Positions 10,881 to 22,650 are shown, counted from the stretch's first letter. The stretch is DNA of 64,000 nt from Callorhinus ursinus (GCF_003265705.1 NW_020313044.1:6048307-6112306), one strand, 5' to 3'. A program made the numbers and translations. Notes: generated from the letters alone by a model not told the origin.

Positions 10881-11875
10881 TTACTTGAGGTTGAATAGAT
10901 GCTTTTCACTGGGAAGAGAGGGGAAGGATGAATCAAAGACTAGCCAGGAACATGTCCCCCGAGGGGGAGAAGGGCAGACAGAAAAGGTACGTTTAATAGA
11001 CACACAACAGAGAAAGCGTGCAAGGGAAATACCTGTTAGCTTCAGGACAAGGGGTGGACGCACCCCCTGTGTCTTTGGTTTCCTTCTTTAGGAGACCATC
11101 CCGGAAATTGCGCTAGGACTTCCAATTACTCTAAGTGGGCAGATAATAGAAACTGAAGATTTAGGCTCTGAAATCCACCCAGCCACCCACATTCAGAGTA
11201 AGCCCTGCAGTTTCTTTTGAAATCTCTATTACTATCTGTCTTTGGTGAACAAACATAGGCGTTTTCACAAAACACAGCCCAAGTTGTCTGTACCCATGCG
11301 AGTGTAGGCCCTAACTTCATGTTTGGATTTTTGCTTTCCTCTTAAACGAGTCTGTTTAGAGGTAAAATGAGAAGACATTTCAATGCTCACTTTCATGCAG
11401 AGACTCTCATTTCACCATGGGATCTTTTATGTCTCACCGCTGGGGCTGCCCTTACATCTACCAGTTGAAAAAATGAAATTGTACCTATGTCAAATGGAGA
11501 ACAATTTAATAGGCACAAAAGGAAAGACAAAGGGTATTATTAAGTTTCTGCATTGATTGAAAAGAACCCCGAGGGGCTGATGCATATGAATTTGCATCAA
11601 TATCCATGGTGTTTTTGAACTTCATTTTTTTTCTGTGCGCCTCTGGTCTGTAACAGCTGACACACCTGGAGAGGATGATGATGGCAGACACCGCTCTAGG
11701 GGCCTGTCTTCCCAGCAACCTGAGGCACCAGGTGCAGCTATCATCCCCATGCGGCGGATGGGGAGGTTGAGGCCTGGCAAGTGGAGCTGATGAAGATGAA
11801 TGACACAGCTAGTAAGAGAAGGAGCAGGTCTCAGACTCTGGCAACTTGCCTCCAGATTCCCTCCTCTTTAGGCTA
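10881..11875. other. Non-coding, unassigned
   Basis: No repeat or gene recognised with confidence. 11650-11830 contains old-repeat-like text ('aggtgcagctatcatccccatgcgg', 'acagctagtaagagaaggagcagg') resembling a decayed minus-strand MIR. Confidence 0.4.
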
Positions 11876-11898
11876 AAGGCCTTCAGTCTTTTTATTTT

Positions 11899-11934
11899 TT
11901 TATTTTTATTTTTTTAATTTTTTATTGTTATGTT
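11899..11934 (-). mobile_element. Ultra-short L1 3'-end insertion (36 bp) with 23-bp TSD
   Basis: The minus strand of the insert reads AACATAACAATAAAAAATTA followed by A-rich tail. This is the extreme 3' end of the same L1 type as the element at 30694. A 23-bp direct repeat flanks it exactly (11876-11898 and 11935-11957, both beginning AAGGCCTTCAGTC). Only about 10-15 nt of L1 body plus tail were copied, an extreme 5' truncation. A plain local duplication is less likely because the insert carries the L1 terminus. Confidence 0.8.
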
Positions 11935-11957
11935 AAGGCCTTCAGTCTTTTTATTTT

Positions 11958-13983
11958 ATCTCTTTAACTCCAAAATATCCCTGAAGTAGCCCTCTTCATT
12001 ATTTCCTCAGGGGTTAGGAACCACAGGCATTGACACAAACATCCCAAGAGACTCTCACTCAGAGGCTGCTCTAAGTCTCTGGTCTCTGAACTCCATCCTT
12101 CCTCTCCTTCCCTCCCCTCCCTCCTCCCCCCTCCCTGGGGCGAGGCTGCTGTTCAGGTCAAAGGCGAAAGACATTTTTGTTTCTGTTTTTGTTTAAATTC
12201 TGCTAAAGCCCATTTCTCAAAAGGACTCAAGGAGTGATTTCTTTTTAACTAGTCTTTCACCCTAATTATAAAGGTGATTCAAACTCACAATAAAACATTT
12301 AAATATGAGAAAAGCTGGGAAATGAAATTTCTTTCTCCTCTTCTTCTCAGAAGTAACTCCTATTTCTTACACGTTTCCAGAAGCTGTTTTGTTGTCTGTT
12401 TTTTACAGAAGAGGGAACATATATTTTCTTGATTTTATTCAAGAAAACTTACTGAGCATCTATGAGGTGCCAGGCACTGGGAAGACAGTAGAGCATAAAA
12501 CAAATATAGATTGCTGCCGTTGTGAAATTCATGCTTTCATGATTTCACACAAAAGAATGACTCAAGAGTCCCACAAGTTAGAGTCCCATCTTCTGACCAT
12601 ATTTATATAGAAGCCAGAGAAAGTGTATGTTTATTAACTTCTCTTGCATCCTCATCTCTCGGGGAGGGAGAGGAGCTAAGAAGGACTGCAGTTTCCAGCC
12701 AAAGGGCAGTCTTTGACTTCTTTCTGCAGTTTGGTCTATATCTTTGTTTTCCTAGGAACAAAATGTCTTTTGGGCACTGAACAAAGAGCAACTTTGACAC
12801 CTCCCTTCGTCTTTAGGAGTTTATCATCTTAGGGAAGCAGCACTACCATAGGGCACAATTCCTGATTCTAACAATTCCGGAAGCAACCATGTTTTAGTTT
12901 TCAATTCCTTTGCTTGAAGTACATCCTCGAAAAGTCCACTCTCTCAACTAGATTTGTATTTAACTTAAAGGCAGGCTCCGCTTAAAAGTATCTCTTTTGC
13001 CGTTATCATTCAGACATGGACGGCAATGCAATTTCGCCAATTCTGCACTTTCTCGACTGTCCTACACCAGCTGAGACCCCAGGTGCCAGGCCGCCCTTAC
13101 ACGTCTAGCCAGAAAGCACACCCTCCTGAGTGCTTCTGGTCCCATCTGCGGCAGGCACTTCATAAATGTGCCCGAGTAGGACCCTTTTGAAAGGAAGTCT
13201 CACTCTTTAAGAGGAGAAGAAAGCACAACTTCCAGTGGCTGTGTCAAAGGAACTTTTAAGAAATTCTATTAGCTAAACCAACATGGTGACTTCCTGTCAA
13301 AGTGGGAGGTAACAGGCATTTCCCAGCATTGACAACAAATTGGTTTTGGTCAGACTGTTTATACAGTGTCATGATGAACTGAGTGATAAAACAATGTGTA
13401 AAATTTCTACCTCAACTGGAGCAGTATCTTAGTTCACAAGCGTTAGGAAAAGGTTCTGTCAGTGACAACTTAATAAGTTTAAGATAATTCAAAATTATCT
13501 TTAAATGCTTTAAAATGCCTCAGAAAGAAGTTGCAGTTGACACAGAGTCAGTCCCTCCTTTCTTCTTAACCCTTAGCCATTAATGTTTAAACTCGAGGCC
13601 TAAACAAACTATTGGCTTTAAGGTAATGATTTTGGATTTTAGGAGTTTTTAAATCCCAGTTTTTTTGTTTTCTTGTTTTTTTTTTAATCTTAGATGTTCC
13701 GTCACTTCTTTTCATACTTCATCTTCTAAGAACATGGCCGTTGAGGCTCTCAGAGGCACTGTGCTCTCTAAAACGGAGGTGACGGCAAGCTGGAGTCACA
13801 GTGGGGGTGAGCTCATCCCTTATTCATCTCTTAGGATCCCCACTTGCTATCAAAATCAGACTTCCTGATCTAACATTTCCTGGCTTCTTTCTCTTCCTCT
13901 ATGAAAGGGCTGGGACAGAGATTCTCTTCCTCGAGTCTCCTGGGTATGTCAATTCTTTTCAAAGAACTATTAGAAACAGCAGA
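11958..13983. other. Non-coding, mostly unique
   Basis: Contains a polypyrimidine tract at about 12096-12137 ('ccttcctctccttccctcc...') and an ancient-repeat-like segment at about 12435-12540 ('gagcatctatgaggtgccaggcactgggaag'). 13220-13500 is unique with no repeat signature. Short frames (12389-12610, 13665-13868, 13801-14130) show no domain. Confidence 0.45.
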
Positions 13984-14418
13984 TGTTATATTGTAGATTT
14001 TATGTGGCAAGCACCCAGTGGAGGAGCTCTGCTGCTGTGGTGGTTAGTTCTTCCTCAGTCCATTGTGGGAAAAGGGATGTTTGGTTTCACATTTTCTGCC
14101 TATTGCTTACTCAGTGTGCACCCACATTGATAAGGAAAATCTGTGTCCTAAGATGGCTGACTGAGCCAGTGAGAGAGTCCCAGTCCTTGCTCTGGGGCTC
14201 TCCCGGGTTCTTCTCCCTGCCCCGCTTCAGGCAGGAGCCAAAAGTACCAAGTATGAGGCAGTAGAAGTGTATATATTGCCCCCTTTGTGCTCGGGGCTCA
14301 GACCTTTGGAAATCACTGTCCTCTGAGCCCACCGGCATTAAATAAACCTCCTATCCTCCAAGATCTCCTGGTGCCGCTTGGTTCTTCCGTTGGGCGATCC
14401 AGTCCAGGTTCCGTAACA
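13984..14418 (+). mobile_element. Candidate solitary retroviral LTR
   Basis: The segment begins TGTTATATTG and ends CCGTAACA, so its ends form TGTTA…TAACA. A TATA box (TATATA, 14270-14275) lies about 25-30 bp upstream of a likely R start ('ggggctcagacc', about 14294). An AATAAA signal at 14341-14346 follows about 45-50 bp later, then a U5-like tail. This U3-R-U5 order is typical of a retroviral LTR. A matching 4-6 bp target duplication was not evident, so the outer boundaries may be off. No gag, pol or env sequence adjoins it. Frames at 13801-14264 overlap it and are not host genes. Confidence 0.5.
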
Positions 14419-14599
14419 ACATCACTGTGGTATCCCCATGCGAGCTTTGACCTTCTTTCCATTGAAGAGAGAAAATACTCGGACTAATCCAAAGTCGGAG
14501 TTGTTCGTATAAGCAAGTATCAGTTGAGTGTTTGTTCTGTGGCTGCCTTATTTTGAGATATGTGAGGTTGGGTCACATAAGACATTTAAAAAACAAGAG

Positions 14600-14724
14600 T
14601 GCCTCTGTCACATTAGATATTAAATCTAATCATGCCCTTCCTTTGTTTAGAACCCATTAGTAGCTCCCCATTGTATTTAGAGTTTAATTTAAACTTTGAG
14701 CTGTGACTCCCACGGCCTTACAAA
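14600..14724 (+). mobile_element. L2 fragment
   Basis: 'aaatctaatcatgcccttcc', 'gaacccattagtagctccccattg' and 'gagctgtgactcccacggccttacaa' match the order of sequence blocks in LINE L2 (…GATCATGTCACTCC … CTTCAATGGCTCCCCATTG … AAGGCCC). Old and diverged. Confidence 0.65.
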
Positions 14725-15725
14725 ACCTGGCTTTTTAAAAACAACTTTGAGGAAACAGTGAAATACAAGGATCTGCACATACTTAAGATACACAACTTGA
14801 TCAGTTTTGATCATGTCAAGACTGGTCACATTGTCTACCATCACCACAATCAAAATAATGAATAAAGTACAGATCCATCACTCCCTATGGTTTTTTATGC
14901 TCCTTTAAAATCCACATCTCCTTTTATACCCATGCTCAAGCAACCATTGATTTGCTTCCTATCGTTACATATTGGTTTCCATTTTCCAGAATTTTATTTA
15001 AAAATATGCACTTTTTTGCCTGCCATGTTTGACTCTGCATAATAATTTTGAAATCCATCCATGTTGTTGCATGTATCAACAGTTTGTTCCTTTTTTAAAA
15101 TTTAAATTCAATTAGCCAACATATAGGACATCATTAGTTTCAGAGGTAGAGTTCAGTGATTCATCAGTTGCAGATAACACCCAGTGCTCTTCACGTCACG
15201 TACTCTCCTTAATGCCTGTCACCCAGTTACCCAGTTACCCCATCCCCCCAGCCTCTTCCCATCCAGCAACCCTCAGTTTCCCATAACTAAAATCTTAGAA
15301 AAAAAAAAAGTCTCTCATGGTTTGTTTCCCTGCCTTCCCATGGGACTTCTTCCCATTCCATTTTCCCTCTCTTCCCCTAAAATCCTCTGCACTATTTCTC
15401 ATATTCTACATGAGTAAAACCATATGATAATTGTCTTTCTTTAACTTATTTTCCTCCAGCATAATACCCTCCAGTTCCATCCATGTTAATGTAAATGGTA
15501 ACATTCCATCCTTTTTGATGGCTGAGTAATATTCCATTATAGACATACACCACATCTTCTTTATCCATTCATCTGTCAATGGTTTGTTCCTTTTTACTGC
15601 TTTTTGATAAATTATCATTAATAGAATATTCTTTTGTATAGCTATGCCATAATTCATCCATTCACTTGCTGATGGACATTTGGGCTAATTCTAGTTTTTG
15701 GCTATTATATACAAAGATATACTTA
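14725..15725 (-). mobile_element. Old L1M 3' fragment, interrupted by a younger L1
   Basis: Minus-strand L1M: 14725-15095 carries 3' UTR and late ORF2 text ('gaaatccatccatgttgttgcatg', 'tatcaacagtttgttcc'). It resumes at about 15596 ('tactgc…', 'cattcacttgctgatggacatttggg', 'ttttggctattatatac'). The two halves are separated by a complete L1 insertion at 15096-15581 flanked by a 14-bp duplication. Confidence 0.8.
15096..15581 (-). mobile_element. 5'-truncated carnivore L1 nested in older L1
   Basis: Flanked by an exact 14-bp duplication GTTTGTTCCTTTTT (15082-15095 and 15582-15595). The minus strand encodes the last ~57 residues of L1 ORF2p (motif DEWIKKMW near the break and MEYYSAIKK after it, in the frame at 15406-15657). 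A 3' UTR follows whose complement reads 'attagccaacatataggacatc'. The insertion is about 486 bp and inactive by truncation. Confidence 0.88.
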
Positions 15726-16050
15726 AAAATTTTTTTTAAAAAAAGGAAACAAAAAGAAATTACTGTTGAAAATGAGAAACAAGTATTATATGCCATAAAC
15801 AAGTTCACCATAGAAATGAGCACAAAACTAACAAAGGAGTTGTGCAACTGAAAATCATCACAGGGACCACTGATGGGGTATAAACCCTCTCCCTGCAGAA
15901 ATTAGATGGACCTCTTTCAACCCCAGGCCCATGGATTGAGACAAGACAACGACAAATTATATTCTGTGGTACAGAGTTAAAAACGGTGGATCTGGCAGAT
16001 GATACCACAGAATGTGCTGCTGTAGTGTTGAGATGCTATTCAGTCATTCA
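15726..16050. other. Non-coding, unassigned
   Basis: A-rich start (15726-15760) then unassigned sequence. No supported gene. Confidence 0.45.
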
Positions 16051-16480
16051 CTCATTAAGAAACAAAATGATCAGTGACCCTCTCCGGTGTGGTAAGCACT
16101 GCAGGTACAAGGGTGAGCACATGCATGTGGTCTGTACAGCTCAGGAGCTTATTTATGGTCTTAAAAGTAGAGAACAACAATAAAACAAGTCTTAAAATAA
16201 AGTGTGATAAGCACTATGACAGGTGTCTTCTGGTGGTCTGAAAGAATACAACAGGGTTTTCACTGTGCCTACAGTATTTCAGTGGTGACACAAATTGTAA
16301 TTAGGAGTCAGCAGGGAAGCAGAAGAAGTGGGGAATGAAACAAGAGGTGCAGATTCTAGGGAGAGATTCTGATAAGTTGGAGAACAGTGTGGAAGGAGGC
16401 CTGTGAGCTCATCTCAGCACAGATAAGGCATGGCCAAGAGCTCTGGATCATGTAATGGAGGATATATGTCAGCCTTTTTT
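16051..16480 (+). repeat. Ancient interspersed repeat, family unassigned
   Basis: Text such as 'ggtaagcactgcaggtacaagggtgagca', 'agtgtgataagcactatgacag' and 'gtggaaggaggcctgtgag' follows the organisation of a long, old mammalian repeat also visible at 25690-26240 and 54630-54980. No coding capacity seen. Confidence 0.4.
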
Positions 16481-18654
16481 TCTAATGCTCTTCATTTCAT
16501 CATTGAGTGATTTCTCCCTGCAGAGGTGGCAACTAAGGTGATATAAATGTTGGCAGACTGGTGGTCTATAACTACTCCATGAAGAAACTGTATTTGATTT
16601 ATGCCTTCCATATGTTAGGTAGTTTACTTAATATAGCCAATATCAAGTTATTCTATATAAAATGAATCTGGCCCTTGCAAAACCAGCTGACACCATCACA
16701 ACAAACTTCTGATTTAATTGAAGTCAGCGGGGATGGTGATGAAATTAATGAAAAAAGATCTTAGAAGATCATTGACAGACCCAGAAAGCTGGAGGGAATC
16801 AAAGCCATAATGGTGAAAAGCAGTCAATGTCAGAAGACATTTGGGGACCACTGTGTGCTCCACCTAACAACCATTCCTTCCTTTTTTCTTGTTAACAAAA
16901 CTCCAAGCGTATCCAGGGATCCACCTTCCTCCTCAAATGGGAGTCATCCCATCCCAAGGCTGGAGACTGGTCTGATTGGACTAAATGAATTGTAGCAGCC
17001 CCACACCACCTGCCAATGATGGTGTAGGCATGAGCATGTCACACCACTCTGGCCACAGAGACATGATGGGAAATCTGCTGGGGGAGCTTCTGGCAAAGCT
17101 TTCCTTACAGAGGATCCCACAGAAGAATTGGTTTCTTCTTCCTCAGGATGCTGCTGTCGTCAGATATGATTGTTTAACTGCTGCAGCCACCTCATGACCA
17201 TGGGGACGGGGAGGTCACCCAAGCACATTCAGGGAATGGCAGAGCAGAGAGATGAAAGGATCTGGGATCCTAAATGACTTCCCCAAACCTCAGACTCACT
17301 CAGTATGTGAGACAATATGTTTTCACCTGTCTTAAGCCATTTTGAGCTGGGGTTGGTTGAGCTAGGGGCATCCTAACTGGAGACTCAATCCACCCATCCA
17401 TTCAGTCATTCACGACATATTTTCTGGGGGGGTCACTCTGGGTCAGACACTCTACTAAGGGCTAGATCTTGAAATTCAAAAAATGAAGTCCAATATGCAC
17501 CTTGTTTTGGCTGATGAAATGGGAGCAGAAATGGCCTGTGTTGTTTCTGGGAAGGAACTTTTAGAACCAACAAGGGAAAGAAATGTTAGGTTTACTTCCC
17601 TCTCTCATGATGATGAGGAATTACATGTTGAGAAAGAACTTCTATTCAACTGGCTCTCCAGTGACTAGGTTGAGTGAAATACTACCCCTTCTCTCCCACA
17701 CTAGTGAGATGAAAAAAAATAATGTTGTTTAAACCACCAAGAATTGAGGGTTGTTTTATCAGCATGCCAACCCCGCCTATCCCAGCTGACAAGCATGTAA
17801 AGTGCTTAGCACAGAGCCTGATGCTCCGTGCACAAAAGCCTAGCTGCTGCTATTGTTACTATTTGTTGGCGACTACCCAGAGGAGTGAATGAAGGCTAGC
17901 ACATGCCTGGAAATGTACTCAGAATGCGACTATTTAAAACCTAATTATTTATAGGTTTATCAGTAAAGAGGGTATCAGTTAGCTACAGAAGGAGAGAGCG
18001 TATCAGTTAACTACCAAAATACATGACTGTACTCAGGGTTCAGGGTCCTATGCCTCAGCACCCTAAGATCCCAAACATTTTTAGACACTGACAAATGTGA
18101 TGTCTCACTTTTAAGGTTGTAAAATGAATTACAGCAGGATCAATTAGAAATCTAACCTACCTACAGGAAAAAAAAAGACATAAGAAAATTGATATAAAAC
18201 AGAAAAATGTCAGGTTACTGAGGCTATTTGCAAAAATGTAGTGTCCAGCTCAGCAGAATCTCATATTACTTGGTGGTGAGACCATGTCTGGGACATGGCA
18301 TGGCACCCCTCTTTCAGAGGAATTTGGATAATTAGATTATCCTGGGAAGAGGAACCATAACGGTTAAAATTTAGAAGCCATCCTGTAAGGCCCTCAGTAA
18401 AGGCAAGTCGGGTGCCAGCCTGGAGGGGGCATATTAACTGACCTCAAATACTTAAAGAGGAGCACGCTTCACCTGGCTGGGCCAGAAAGCAAAACCAGGA
18501 TAAAAGGTAGAAGTGTTATGGACACTGAGCTTAGGTCAATACAACAAAGATATGTGATCTTATAATAATTATATTTGCACAACAAGAGAAGGGGCTAGAT
18601 CTTAAAATAGTGAGCTGTCAATCAAAGTGTTTCAAAAGAGGATGAATAACGGCA
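16481..18654. other. Non-coding, mostly unassigned
   Basis: No gene supported. Old-repeat-like fragments occur at 17400-17470 ('cattcagtcattcacgacatattttctgg', 'gtcagacactctactaagggc') and 17790-17850 ('aagtgcttagcacagagcctg', MIR-like). Frames at 16810-17197 and 17483-17668 are short and without domains. Confidence 0.45.
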
Positions 18655-18830
18655 GGTATATAGAATTCATTCAACACTTTTTGAGGATCTACTAAATACC
18701 AGGTGACAGGCAAGGAATAGAAAATTAATGTGATATGATGCCTGACCACAGGGTATGTATAGTCTATGATGGGTAAACAACAGGTAAAGAGATAATTATT
18801 TTGTGTGGTAAGTGATATTGTAGAGTTTGT
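18655..18830 (+). repeat. Ancient interspersed repeat, family unassigned
   Basis: 'attcattcaacactttttgaggatctactaaataccagg' followed by 'gtatgtatagtctatgatgggtaaacaacag' fits the old mammalian repeat pattern seen elsewhere in this window. Decayed. Confidence 0.45.
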
Positions 18831-19064
18831 GCAAACTTTTATGGAGATGATCACTGCTTTGGATAATCTGAAAACACTGCACAGAAGTTATATTTGCTGT
18901 GTATTGAATAATGGTTCAGAGTTTGTATTGCAGAGGAGTAAAACATCAATGTGGGGGAAACTCAGTGATTTTAAAGTCCTTCAAATTCTTCAGAACTTAT
19001 TCCATCCTATAAAGGCAAGACAAACACAATGGTGATCTAATGGAATAAGACACATTTATTCTTT

Positions 19065-20655
19065 AACTAATTAATTATTTTTTATTTAAATTTTAGGTAG
19101 TGAACATATGTGCAATATTGGTTTCTGGAGTAGAATTTGGTGATTCATCACTTACATACAACCCCCAGGGCTCATCACAGCAAGTGCCCTCCTTAATGTC
19201 CATCCCCCATCCAGCCCATCCCCCACCCACCTCCCTCCATCACCCCTCAGTTTGTTCTCTATTGTTAAGAGTCTGATGGCTTCATATGACCTCACTGATA
19301 TGAGGAATTCTTAATCTCAGGAAACAAAGTGAGGGTTGCTGGAGTGGTGGGGGGTGGGAGGGATGGGGTGGCTGGGTGATAGACATTGGGGAGGGTATGT
19401 GCTATGGTGAGCGCTGTGAATTGTGTAAGACTGTTGAGTCACAGATCTGTACCTCTGAAACAAATAATGCAATATATGTTAAGAAAAAAAAAGAAGAAGA
19501 TAGCAGGAGGGGAAGAATGAAGGGGGTGGAATCGGAGGGGGAGACGAACCATGAGAGACGATGGACTCTGAAAAACAAACTGAGGGTTCTAGAGGGGAGG
19601 GGGGTGGGGGATGGGTTAGCCTGGTGATGGGTATTAAAGAGGGCACATTCTGCATGGAGCACTGGGTTTTATGCGCAAACAATGAATCATGGAACACTAC
19701 ATCAGAAACTAATGATGTAATGTATGATGAATAACATAACATAATAATAATAAAAAAAATGTCAATGAACTAAAAAAAAAAAAGAGTCTGGTGGCTTGTT
19801 TCCCTTTCTCCTTTTTTTCTTTCCCCCTTCCCACATTTTCATCTGTTTTCTTTCTTAAATTCCACATATGAGTGAGATCATACGGTATTTGTCTTTCTCT
19901 CACTGACTTATTTCACTTAGCATAAGAACCTCTAGCTCCATCCATGTCATTGCAAATGGCAAGATTTCATTCTTTTGATGGCTGAGTAATATTCCATTGT
20001 ATACATATACTACACTTTTTTTATCCATTCATCAGTTGATGAACATTTGGGCTCTCTGCATAGTGTGGCTCTTGTTGATAATGCTGCTATAAACATCGGG
20101 GTTCATGTACCCCTTCAAATCTGTATTTTTGTATCCTTTGGGTAAATACCTAGTAGTGCAGTTGCTGGATCATAGGGTAGTTCTATTTTTAACATTTTGA
20201 GGAACCTCCATACTGTTCTCCAAAGTGGCTGCACCAGTTTGCATTCCCACCAACAGTGCAAAAGGGTTCCCCTTTCTCTGCATCCTCCCCAACTCCTGTT
20301 GTTTCTTGTGCTGTTAATTTTAGCCATCCCGACAGGTGTGAGGTGGTATGTCATCATGGTTTTGGTTTGTATTCCCCTGACGATGAGTGATAGTGAGCAT
20401 CTTTTCATGTGTCTATTAGCCATCTGGATGTCTTTTTTGGAAAAGTGTCTATTTATGTCTTCTGCCCATTTCTTAACTGGGTTATTTGTTTTTGGGTGCT
20501 GACTTTGATAAGTTCTGTGTAGATTTTGGATACTAACCCTTTATAAGATCTGTCATTTGCAAATATCTTCTCCCATTCCATAGGTTGTCTTTTAGTTTTG
20601 TTGATTATTTCCTTTGCTGTGCAGAAACTTTTCATCTTAAGTTCCAATAGTTCAT
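19065..20655 (-). mobile_element. L1 3' segment of a twin-primed (5'-inverted) insertion
   Basis: Minus-strand L1: 3' UTR complement at about 19065-19266 and ORF2 C-terminal region at 19798-20655. The ORF2 frame at 20115-20423 includes [17 protein letters not shown] (the cysteine-containing C-terminal region). The two parts are split by a younger plus-strand L1 (19283-19781). At 20655/20656 the sequence switches to plus-strand L1. On an L1 consensus the minus segment starts (…ATGAACTATTGG…) almost exactly where the inverted plus segment stops. That is the signature of twin priming. Confidence 0.88.
19283..19781 (+). mobile_element. Young 5'-truncated L1 3' UTR inserted in the older L1
   Basis: Plus strand begins at the end of ORF2/3' UTR ('catatgacctcactgatatgagg'). 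It continues through the G-rich 3' UTR ('gtggggggtgggagggatgggg', 'agaggggaggggggtggggg') and ends 'aacataacataataataataaaaaaaa'. A 12-nt spacer TGTCAATGAACT and a second A-tract follow. A 16-bp flanking duplication with one mismatch (19267-19282, 19782-19797; AAGAGTCTGRTGGCTT) defines it. The two A-tracts suggest a very short 3' transduction or tail error. Confidence 0.93.
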
Positions 20656-21755
20656 ATACAAAAGACCCACGGCTAATATCATTCTCAATGGGGAAAAACT
20701 GAGAGCCTTTCCCCTATAGTCAGGAACAAGACAGGGATGTCCACTCTCACCATTACTATTTAACGTAGTATTGGAAGTCTTAGCCCCAGCAGTCAGACAA
20801 CAAAAAGAAATAAAATGCATCCAGATTGGCAAGGAAGAAATAAAACTTTCATTATTTGCAGATAACATGATACTCTAAGTAGAAAACCTGAAAGACTCCA
20901 CCAAAATATTGCTAGCGCTCATACATGAATTCAGCAAAGTTGCAGGATATAAAATGTGCAGAAATTTGTTGCATTTCTATACACCAGTAATGAAGCAGCA
21001 GAAAAATCAAGGAATCCATCCCATCTGTAATTGCACCAAAAACCATAAGATACCTAGGAATAAGTCTAACTAAATGAGTAAAAGATCTATACTCTGAAAA
21101 CTATATAACACTTAGGAAAGAAATTGAAGAAGACACAAAGAAATGGAAAAGCATTCCATGCTCATGGAAGGGAAAAACAAACATTGTTAAATTGTTGATA
21201 CTACCCAAAGCAATCTACACATTTAATGTAATCCCCATCAAAACACTACCAGCATGTTTCACAGAGCTAGAACAAACAATCCTAAAATTTGTATGGGACC
21301 ACAAAGACCCTGAATAGCCAAAGCAATCCTGAAAAAGAAAGCTAGAGGCACCACAATTCCAGATTTCAAGCTATATTATGAAGCTGCAGTCATCAAGGCA
21401 GTATGGTACTGGCACAAAAACAGACCCATAGATCAATGGAACAAAACAGAAAACCCAGAAATGGACCCACAACTCTATGGTCAACTAAACTTCGACAAAG
21501 CAGGAAGAATATCCAATGGAAAAAAGTCTCTTCAACAAATGGTGTTGGGAAAACTGGACAACAACACACAGAAGAATTAAACTGAACCACTCCCTTATAC
21601 CAGACACAAAAATAAATTTGAAATGGATGAAAGACTAAATGTGAGACAGGAAACCATCAAAATCCTAGAGGAGAACACAGGCAGCAACCTCTTTGACCTC
21701 GGCTGCAGCAACTTCTTACTAGACATGTAGCAGGAGGCAAGGGAAACAAGAAGCA
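20656..21755 (+). mobile_element. Inverted 5' segment (RT to mid-ORF2) of the twin-primed L1
   Basis: Plus-strand L1 ORF2 from the reverse-transcriptase region onward ('aggaacaagacagggatgtcc', 'ttatttgcagataacatgat', 'atggtactggcacaaaaacag'). It stops in '…gcaagggaaacaagaagcaaaa' near 21752, followed by an A/T-rich junction ('taaaaaaaataataata'). The frame is full of stops. At the catalytic FADD position the codons read F-A-D-N, as in the full-length L1 at 32854. Confidence 0.88.
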
Positions 21756-21789
21756 AAATAAAAAAAATAATAATAATAATAATTAAAAT

Positions 21790-22465
21790 ATGTACGTGAT
21801 CTCAGGGACATTTTTTAAGCATAAAAGAAATAAAAGAGGTAGTCTGCTTTATTCAAATGGGTGGCATTGTGACCCCAGATGCAGTGGAGCGAGTCAATGT
21901 TTCCAGAGCTCTTGAAAAGCCTCAGGCAGAGGATTGAAATGGGATCCAGAAGAAAAAATCCAGTGAGCAGGCAAAGGATACATTTCCCTTCCTGCTTTGC
22001 TTAAAATGGAGAGTTTACCACTCTCGATGCAGCTAGTTAAATAATTTAGGTGGATTGTAAAATTCCTTCAGAGCAGGGAGAGAATCTGGACTCCTGCGAT
22101 GGGGGGACTTTCCTGTGAGGCTTGAGTCCATCCAGATTTGCTTGGAAATGTAACCGGGAAAGATTGATCAGTTTTGGAAAAGGGATCAGTTTTATTTTGC
22201 TCTTCCCAGAAGATGTGGAAGACCAAAGTAGCCAGAGGGGATAAGAGGTAGGAGGATGAGTAACCATCGCTCTAACTCTGCGACGTCTGAGAAAAGGAGC
22301 AGCAAGCCACCAAAACCAACAGTTCTTTTCTTTCATTTCAGTTCAGGATCAATACAAAAGGGGTCACCCCCTGAGAATGTCAAGAGGATACATGGTACTT
22401 GATGGGAAGGAGTAGCAGAGTGATAAACTGAGAAGCTGCGATAAAGGAGTCCTAGAGTCAAACCC
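21790..22465. other. Non-coding, unassigned
   Basis: No repeat recognised. A 96-codon minus frame (22046-22336) has no domain and no start or splice context that supports it. Confidence 0.45.
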
Positions 22466-22650
22466 TAAGGCTTCTGGTTTCCAGCTATCCGACCTTGGAT
22501 GAGCCAGCTAACCTCTCTGAGCATCAGTGGTCTCATGTGCAAAGGCATGGCAAGCGTAGAGTCATGCAGCACAGTCGTGGGGATTATCGAGTATGCAGCA
22601 GAATCTATGTTCTCGTGCTAGCGCAGTACCAGCCACGTAGGGCACGCTCA
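22466..22650 (+). mobile_element. MIR SINE, diverged
   Basis: 'cgaccttggatgagccagctaacctctctgagcatcagtggtctcatgtgcaaaggcatgg' aligns by eye with the MIR core (…GTGACCTTGGGCAAGTTACTTAACCTCTCTGTGCCTCAGTTTCC…). The 3' part is eroded. Confidence 0.75.
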
